A stretch of DNA of 25,252 nucleotides from Bacillota bacterium. GTDB lineage: Bacteria > Bacillota > Clostridia > Oscillospirales > Ruminococcaceae. The DNA lies in contig JAKPGH010000056.1 in assembly GCA_029550985.1 (NCBI GenBank), positions 1 through 25,252 on the forward strand, read 5' to 3'. The position numbers and the translations under genes were made by a program. Under the pieces are notes generated by a model. That model was given only the letters and a program-made list of their open reading frames with translations. It was not told the DNA's origin and did no database searches. Below, piece after piece: positions 21,824-25,252 of the stretch (positions are counted from its first letter, which is position 1; each line of letters opens with the position of its first letter).

Positions 21824-22516
21824 TTATTCTTCACGAGGGTCGATAAACTTGACCCCTTCGGCGAAACGGCCGTATGTACCGGTAGCGTCTTTGATGGCCT
21901 GGTTGGCGTCTACGCCTTTCTTGACCGCGTTCATCACCTTGCCCAGGTGGACAAACTCGTAGCCGATGATCTGGTCGTCCTTGTCCAGCGCAATGCGGGT
22001 GACATAGCCTTCGGCCATTTCCAGGTAGCGGGGGCCTTTGGCCTTGGTGCCGAACATGGTGCCCACCTGGCTGCGCAGGCCCTTGCCCAGGTCTTCCAGG
22101 CTGGCTCCGATGGGCAGTCCGCCCTCGGAGAAAGCGGTCTGGGAGCGGCCGTACACGATCTGCAAGAACAGTTCCCGCATGGCCACGTTGATGGCGTCGC
22201 AAACAAGGTCGGAGTTGAGAGCTTCCAGCAGGGTCTTGCCGGGCAGAATTTCCGCAGCCATCGCGGCGGAGTGGGTCATGCCGGAGCAACCCACAGTTTC
22301 CACCAGAGCCTCCTCAATAATGCCGTCCTTGACATTGAGGGTGAGTTTGCAGGTTCCCTGCTGAGGGGCGCACCAACCCACACCATGGGTCAGGCCGGAA
22401 ATGTCCTTGATTTCTTTCGCCTGCACCCATTTTCCTTCCTGAGGAATGGGAGCGGGGCCGTGATATGCGCCCTTGGCCACCGGACACATATGCTCGACTT
22501 CGTGGGAGTAAATCAT
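21824..22516 (-). CDS. NifU/IscU-like iron-sulfur scaffold protein
   Basis: A 230-residue protein with the NifU N-terminal-like fold: TCKLTLNVKDGIIEEALVETVGCSGMTHSAAMAAEILPGKTLLEAL, where the central GCSG and the following helix match the IscU GCGAA region. Cysteines are at 11, 49, 56, 77 and 106; C56 and C77 and C106 sit near where IscU carries its cluster ligands, although the usual first ligand motif AxGD and the HC pair are not kept (DLVCDAI replaces the HC segment). It is longer than IscU (about 130) because of a C-terminal extension (about 130-230). It leads a two-gene operon with the GGGtGRT gene. AAAGGAG lies 12 bases before the ATG. Confidence 0.86.
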   Translation of the reverse strand: MIYSHEVEHMCPVAKGAYHGPAPIPQEGKWVQAKEIKDISGLTHGVGWCAPQQGTCKLTLNVKDGIIEEALVETVGCSGMTHSAAMAAEILPGKTLLEALNSDLVCDAINVAMRELFLQIVYGRSQTAFSEGGLPIGASLEDLGKGLRSQVGTMFGTKAKGPRYLEMAEGYVTRIALDKDDQIIGYEFVHLGKVMNAVKKGVDANQAIKDATGTYGRFAEGVKFIDPREE

Positions 22517-22561
22517 AAGTCTGTGCTACTCCTTTCTGAATGAATTGACACATTTAAAACA

Positions 22562-22590
22562 ATCTTAACACCATTCTGAAAACAGGTCAA
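22562..22590 (-). promoter_or_regulatory. Promoter of the NifU-like/GGGtGRT operon
   Basis: On the minus strand TTGACC (22585-22590), 17-base spacer, TAAGAT (22562-22567), about 45 bases upstream of the start codon. Confidence 0.7.
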
Positions 22591-22640
22591 GCAGAGGTTG
22601 CGCCTTGTAAAACAAACCGTAGGACATTCTATAAAAGTTG

Positions 22641-22700
22641 AAAAAAATTAAAAAAATTGTGGCGATTCCATGGATATTTCCATCAAATGGCGGGAACGCC
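22641..22700 (-). terminator. Terminator of mgtE
   Basis: On the minus strand GGCGTTCC (22693-22700) pairs with GGAATCGCC (22661-22669) with one extra base, enclosing two smaller hairpins, and is followed by ATTTTTTTAATTTTTTTC. It lies about 70 bases past the mgtE stop. A small GCCTG-CGAA-CAGGC hairpin (22746-22759) lies in between without a T-run. Confidence 0.6.
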
Positions 22701-22772
22701 TCCAACTTTTACAATGCCGCAGGGTTGCCAAAGGACCAGCGCTGTGCCTGTTCGCAGGCTGTGTTGCAAAAA

Positions 22773-24128
22773 TTAAAAAATCAACACGTTGGCGATGCTA
22801 AAATAGATGAAGAGCACGATGGCATCCACCAAAGTGGTGATGAAGGGTCCCGCCATAATGGCGGGGTCCAGCTTGAGAGCCTTTGCGGCGATAGGCAAAA
22901 GGCCGCCAATCAGCTTGGCGATGACCACCGCAAAAAACAGCGTGATACAAACGGTGAACTTAATCATGAAGTCCCCGTTGCCAAACACCATCATCCGAAG
23001 GAAGTTTACCGTGGCCAAAATCGCTCCGGCAATCAGGCTGACCCTGAATTCTTTCCACATAACCTTGGGCCATTCCCGCAAGGATATTTCCCCCAAGGCA
23101 ATGCCACGAATCACCAAAGTGGAACTCTGGTTGCCGGCGTTGCCTCCCGAGTCCATCAACATGGGGATAAAGGCGGTTAGAACCACAGCCGTGGACAAAA
23201 GGTTTTCGTAATAGCCGATGATGGCTCCTGTAAAAGTGGCGGATATCATCAGAATCAGCAGCCAGGGAATGCGCTGCTTTGCCAGGGTGAACACTCCGGT
23301 ATCCAGATAGGCGTCGTCGGAAGGGGCCATGGCCGCCATCTTGAGGAAGTCCTCGGTGTTTTCCTGCTCGATGACGTCCACGATGTCGTCGATGGTGATG
23401 ATGCCCACAAGGCGCTGTTCCGAGTCCACCACCGGGATGGCCATCAAGTCGTACTTTTTAAAGAGGTCGGCCACCTGCTCCTGGTCGTCGTTGGTGCCGC
23501 AAAGCACCACGTCTTTGGTCATAATGTCGGAGATGATTTGGTCTTCATCCGAAAGAACAAGGCGCCGCAGGGAGACGATTCCCTCCAGCCGCCGGGTGTC
23601 GTCCAGTACGTAGCAGGTGTAGATGGTTTCCTTGTCCACCGCCGTCTGCTTGATGTGGGCCAGCGCTTCCTTTACCGTCATGTTCTTGTTCAGGTCGGTA
23701 AATTCGATGGTCATCAGGGAGCCGGCGGAATTTTCGGGATAGTTGAGGAACTGATTGATCAGCCCGCGCTCTTCGGGAGGCGCCGTCGCAATCAGCTTTT
23801 TGACGAAGTTGGCGGGCATGTCCTCCAGGAAGTCGATTTTGTCGTCGAAGTACAGCTCGTTGAAGATGTAGTTGAGCAGACTGACATGAATGGCGCCGAC
23901 AATGTCCTTCTGCCGTTGAGGACTTAAGTAGGAAAACACTTCGGCGGCTTTGTCTTTTTGCAACAGCCGGAAGAGAATGACGCAGTCTTCCGGCTCTAAT
24001 TCGTCGAACACCTCCGCGATGTCCATAGGATAAAGGGCTGACAGTTCATCTTTCAGTCCTTTAAAGTTTTTGTCCCTGAGCATCTGCAAAATCAGGGGCG
24101 TCAGTTCTTCGATACGCACTTCTTCCAA
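22773..24128 (-). CDS. mgtE: Magnesium transporter MgtE
   Basis: MgtE is a dimeric, gated Mg2+ channel of the cytoplasmic membrane. The 451-residue product has the acidic N domain (1-130, with DIAEVFDELEPEDCVILFRLL), two CBS domains (about 135-260, including the LMAIPVVDSEQRLVGIITIDDIVDVI strand-helix pair), a linking helix, and five membrane helices from about 287 to the end. The pore signature PMLMDSGGNAGNQ (322-334) and the ion-site Asp near the C-terminus (GPFITTLVDAI) are present, and length is normal. The start is TTG 24128: GGGGGAA lies 5 bases upstream and no ATG suits. A 134-base leader with short ORFs precedes it. Confidence 0.95.
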   Translation of the reverse strand: MEEVRIEELTPLILQMLRDKNFKGLKDELSALYPMDIAEVFDELEPEDCVILFRLLQKDKAAEVFSYLSPQRQKDIVGAIHVSLLNYIFNELYFDDKIDFLEDMPANFVKKLIATAPPEERGLINQFLNYPENSAGSLMTIEFTDLNKNMTVKEALAHIKQTAVDKETIYTCYVLDDTRRLEGIVSLRRLVLSDEDQIISDIMTKDVVLCGTNDDQEQVADLFKKYDLMAIPVVDSEQRLVGIITIDDIVDVIEQENTEDFLKMAAMAPSDDAYLDTGVFTLAKQRIPWLLILMISATFTGAIIGYYENLLSTAVVLTAFIPMLMDSGGNAGNQSSTLVIRGIALGEISLREWPKVMWKEFRVSLIAGAILATVNFLRMMVFGNGDFMIKFTVCITLFFAVVIAKLIGGLLPIAAKALKLDPAIMAGPFITTLVDAIVLFIYFSIANVLIF

Positions 24129-24134
24129 ATAAAT

Positions 24135-24215
24135 TCCCCCTTTTCTGAGGGAGCAGCACCGGTGACGAAAACGGCATTTCTCCCCCGCGTTTTCGGTGAC
24201 TACCTTCAGGGTTGT
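24135..24215 (-). promoter_or_regulatory. Hairpins in the mgtE leader
   Basis: On the minus strand CGAAAACG and CGTTTTCG (around 24190-24197 and 24167-24174) form an 8-bp stem, with CACCG/CGGTG as an alternative outer pairing, followed by TCCCTC/GGGGGA that would hide the mgtE ribosome binding site. No M-box consensus is recognised. Confidence 0.4.
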
Positions 24216-24229
24216 CGCTCATTTTTCAT
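24206..24229 (-). CDS. Candidate 7-codon leader peptide before mgtE
   Basis: In the mgtE leader ATG 24229 has a good AAGGA site 6 bases upstream and opens a 7-residue frame, MKNERQP, ending TGA at 24206. A second ATG 7 bases later opens a 53-codon frame (24222-24061) beginning MSDNPEG that runs into mgtE in another frame. Either could couple translation to mgtE expression. Nothing beyond the site and position proves that it is translated. Confidence 0.35.
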   Translation of the reverse strand: MKNERQP

Positions 24230-24268
24230 CCACCGTCCTTTCGTTTTTGGAAGTGATTGTCCTCATCT

Positions 24269-24297
24269 ATTATTACAGCAAATTATTCATTTATCAA
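24269..24297 (-). promoter_or_regulatory. Promoter of mgtE
   Basis: On the minus strand TTGATA (24292-24297), 17-base spacer and AATAAT (24269-24274), with a TG one base before the -10 (extended -10). It predicts transcription from about 24262. Confidence 0.7.
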
Positions 24298-24402
24298 GTA
24301 TTTTCGATAAAGGCGGAAACATTTTGCACCAAGCCTTGCGATTTCATTGTTTTTCTCGGGTAAACTTCCTTTTTCGTATCTATTTCATTTCCATGGTCAA
24401 TA

Positions 24403-24431
24403 TTGACACCTGCGTGTTCTTAAGGTATAAT
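24403..24431 (+). promoter_or_regulatory. Perfect consensus promoter of tRNA-Ala
   Basis: TTGACA (24403-24408), exactly 17 bases, TATAAT (24426-24431), 29 bases before the tRNA 5' end. Confidence 0.9.
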
Positions 24432-24460
24432 AACACTTGTATTTGGACAGCTTCATGTGT

Positions 24461-24536
24461 GGGGGCGTAGCTCAGTTGGGAGAGCGTACGGTTCGCATCC
24501 GTAAGGTCAAGGGTTCGAATCCCTCCGTCTCCACCA
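24461..24536 (+). tRNA. tRNA-Ala (anticodon CGC)
   Basis: The acceptor GGGGGCG pairs with CGTCTCC and includes the G3-U70 wobble that marks alanine tRNAs. The D arm is GCTC...GAGC, the anticodon arm TACGG-TTCGCAT-CCGTA (anticodon CGC, reading GCG), and the T arm AAGGG-TTCGAAT-CCCTC. Discriminator A and CCA (24534-24536) are encoded. Confidence 0.95.
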
Positions 24537-24537
24537 G

Positions 24538-24572
24538 AAAATCCGCTAGATCGAATGATTTAGCGGATTTTT
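24538..24572 (+). terminator. Terminator of tRNA-Ala
   Basis: AAAATCCGCTAGATC (24538-24552) pairs with 24557-24571 with one G-U pair, loop GAAT, and ends in TTTTT. It begins one base past the CCA. Confidence 0.85.
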
Positions 24573-24740
24573 CATTTTCTTTGGAAAATCGCAAGCCGGT
24601 TGTTTCATCACAGTTTTTCGATTTAGCGCTCCGTCTCTGTCGGCAGGCTTTTCTGCTCCGCTGTCTGGTTGGATATTCTCTGCTTTGCTTTATTTTCAAA
24701 CATTCACTCGGCCGTTGGCCGCGCACTCGTTAGGGGATAC

Positions 24741-24779
24741 AAAAAAGCGCCGAAGGCGGAAATCCGTCTTTGGCGCTTT
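24741..24779 (-). terminator. Terminator of the oppF-like gene
   Basis: Arms 24744-24759 and 24764-24779 form a 16-bp stem with two mismatched or G-U positions; on the minus strand it is followed by a six-T run (complement of 24741-24746). It lies 60 bases past the stop. The 24573-24740 stretch before it holds no feature I can support. Confidence 0.7.
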
Positions 24780-24838
24780 CTTTCGGTTTGTTTACAGAGG
24801 AATCGGCAGCTATTCGGATTCGGTTGGACCGTACCGTT

Positions 24839-25252
24839 TCAGCGTCCGGTCCACTGACGGAACTCCTCGTCGGTAGCCAGAACGTAGTGCTGCCCGCCCA
24901 GATGGTGCTGGGTGCCCTTGTGGTAGTCGACGCCCTGAGCCTTGTAGTCATAGCTCTTGGCGGTGCGGGACTTTTCCACCCGGGGATTGGGGCGCGGAAT
25001 GGCGCTGAGGAGGCTCTGGGTGTAGGGGTGCACCGGATTATCGAAGATTTCGTCGGTGGTACCGGTCTCCACCAGATGACCCATATGCAGTACGCCGATG
25101 CGATCCGAGATATATTTGACCATCGAGAGATCGTGGGCGATGAACATATATGTCAGGCCCATATCCTTCTGCAGATGCTTAAGCATATTGATGACCTGCG
25201 CCTGAATGGATACGTCCAGCGCGGAAATCGGCTCGTCGCAGACAATGAACTC
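24839..25252 (-). CDS. Oligopeptide ABC transporter ATP-binding protein, C-terminal part (5' end off window)
   Basis: The visible 137 codons carry Walker B and D-loop FIVCDEPISALDVSIQ, the H-loop YMFIAHDLSMV, RIGVLHMGHLVETG, and the oligopeptide/dipeptide C-terminal motif HPYTQSLLSAIPRPNP. This is the second ATPase (OppF/DppF type) of an Opp importer, which drives peptide uptake with a partner ATPase. The end HYVLATDEEFRQW fits clostridial OppF proteins. Walker A and the ABC signature would lie beyond 25252. As the gene runs in from the window edge with a terminator after it, it is the last gene of its operon. Confidence 0.9.
   Translation of the reverse strand, partial: EFIVCDEPISALDVSIQAQVINMLKHLQKDMGLTYMFIAHDLSMVKYISDRIGVLHMGHLVETGTTDEIFDNPVHPYTQSLLSAIPRPNPRVEKSRTAKSYDYKAQGVDYHKGTQHHLGGQHYVLATDEEFRQWTGR

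Noticed and set aside
22746..22759. GCCTG-CGAA-CAGGC hairpin past mgtE
   Set aside because: Only 5 bp and no T-run on either strand, so it is not called as a terminator; the later element at 22641-22700 fits better.
1..25252. Search for CRISPR arrays, insertion sequences, prophage, toxin-antitoxin or defence genes
   Set aside because: No regularly spaced repeats, transposase, integrase, capsid or defence-type motifs were seen; the window is core chromosomal sequence.

Overview
The window looks like chromosomal core sequence from a GC-rich, low-GC-phylum (Firmicutes/Clostridia) bacterium, most like the Oscillospiraceae/Ruminococcaceae. The reasons are strong AGGAGG-type ribosome binding sites, sigma-A promoters with 17-base spacers, intrinsic terminators after most units, the cluster yicC-remA-gmk-rpoZ-priA-def, an mltG-U32 pair as in the Bacillus subtilis yrr region, and a GGGtGRT/NifU-like pair. 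This placement is inference; no rRNA is present. I see no insertion sequence, prophage or CRISPR array.

Layout. 1-3,332: end of a 5-formyltetrahydrofolate cyclo-ligase gene, a tiny Cys/Gly-rich membrane-type ORF on the minus strand, then mltG and a U32 protease-like gene with a terminator. 3,460-5,640: a promoter and a two-gene unit of a radical SAM protein with a helix-hairpin-helix tail plus its usual DUF4130 partner, a widespread but uncharacterised DNA-metabolism pair. 5,644-6,805: tRNA-Val (minus) and lipoate-protein ligase. 6,809-13,757: a long plus-strand run from a near-consensus promoter through a structured leader, yicC, remA-like, gmk, rpoZ, priA, def, rsmE, a membrane-anchored hypothetical and a zinc-ribbon protein, closed by a strong terminator. 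13,876-14,427: lemA family gene (minus). 14,733-17,291: promoter, foldable leader, MFS transporter and LicA-type choline kinase family gene, probably an uptake-plus-phosphorylation operon. 17,359-19,443: VOC protein, tRNA-Pro and a secreted protein with an NPNTG sorting-like tail, all minus. 19,915-20,628: a hypothetical gene of a clostridial type. 20,808-22,516: GGGtGRT protein and NifU-like scaffold (minus operon). 22,773-24,128: mgtE (minus) with a 134-base leader holding short ORFs. 24,461-24,536: tRNA-Ala behind a perfect consensus promoter. 24,839-25,252: 3' part of an oppF-like ABC ATPase gene (minus).

Functionally the window mixes translation and genome maintenance (gmk, rpoZ, priA, def, rsmE, tRNAs), cell envelope (mltG, lemA, sorted surface protein), cofactor handling (lipoate, folate, Fe-S), and transport (MFS, MgtE, Opp). 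The least understood items are the radical SAM/DUF4130 pair, the GGGtGRT/NifU-like pair, the Cys-rich mini-protein and several untranslated leaders with strong pairing potential (yicC, MFS operon, surface protein, mgtE). All calls come from reading the sequence and from memory of protein families; no database search was run.
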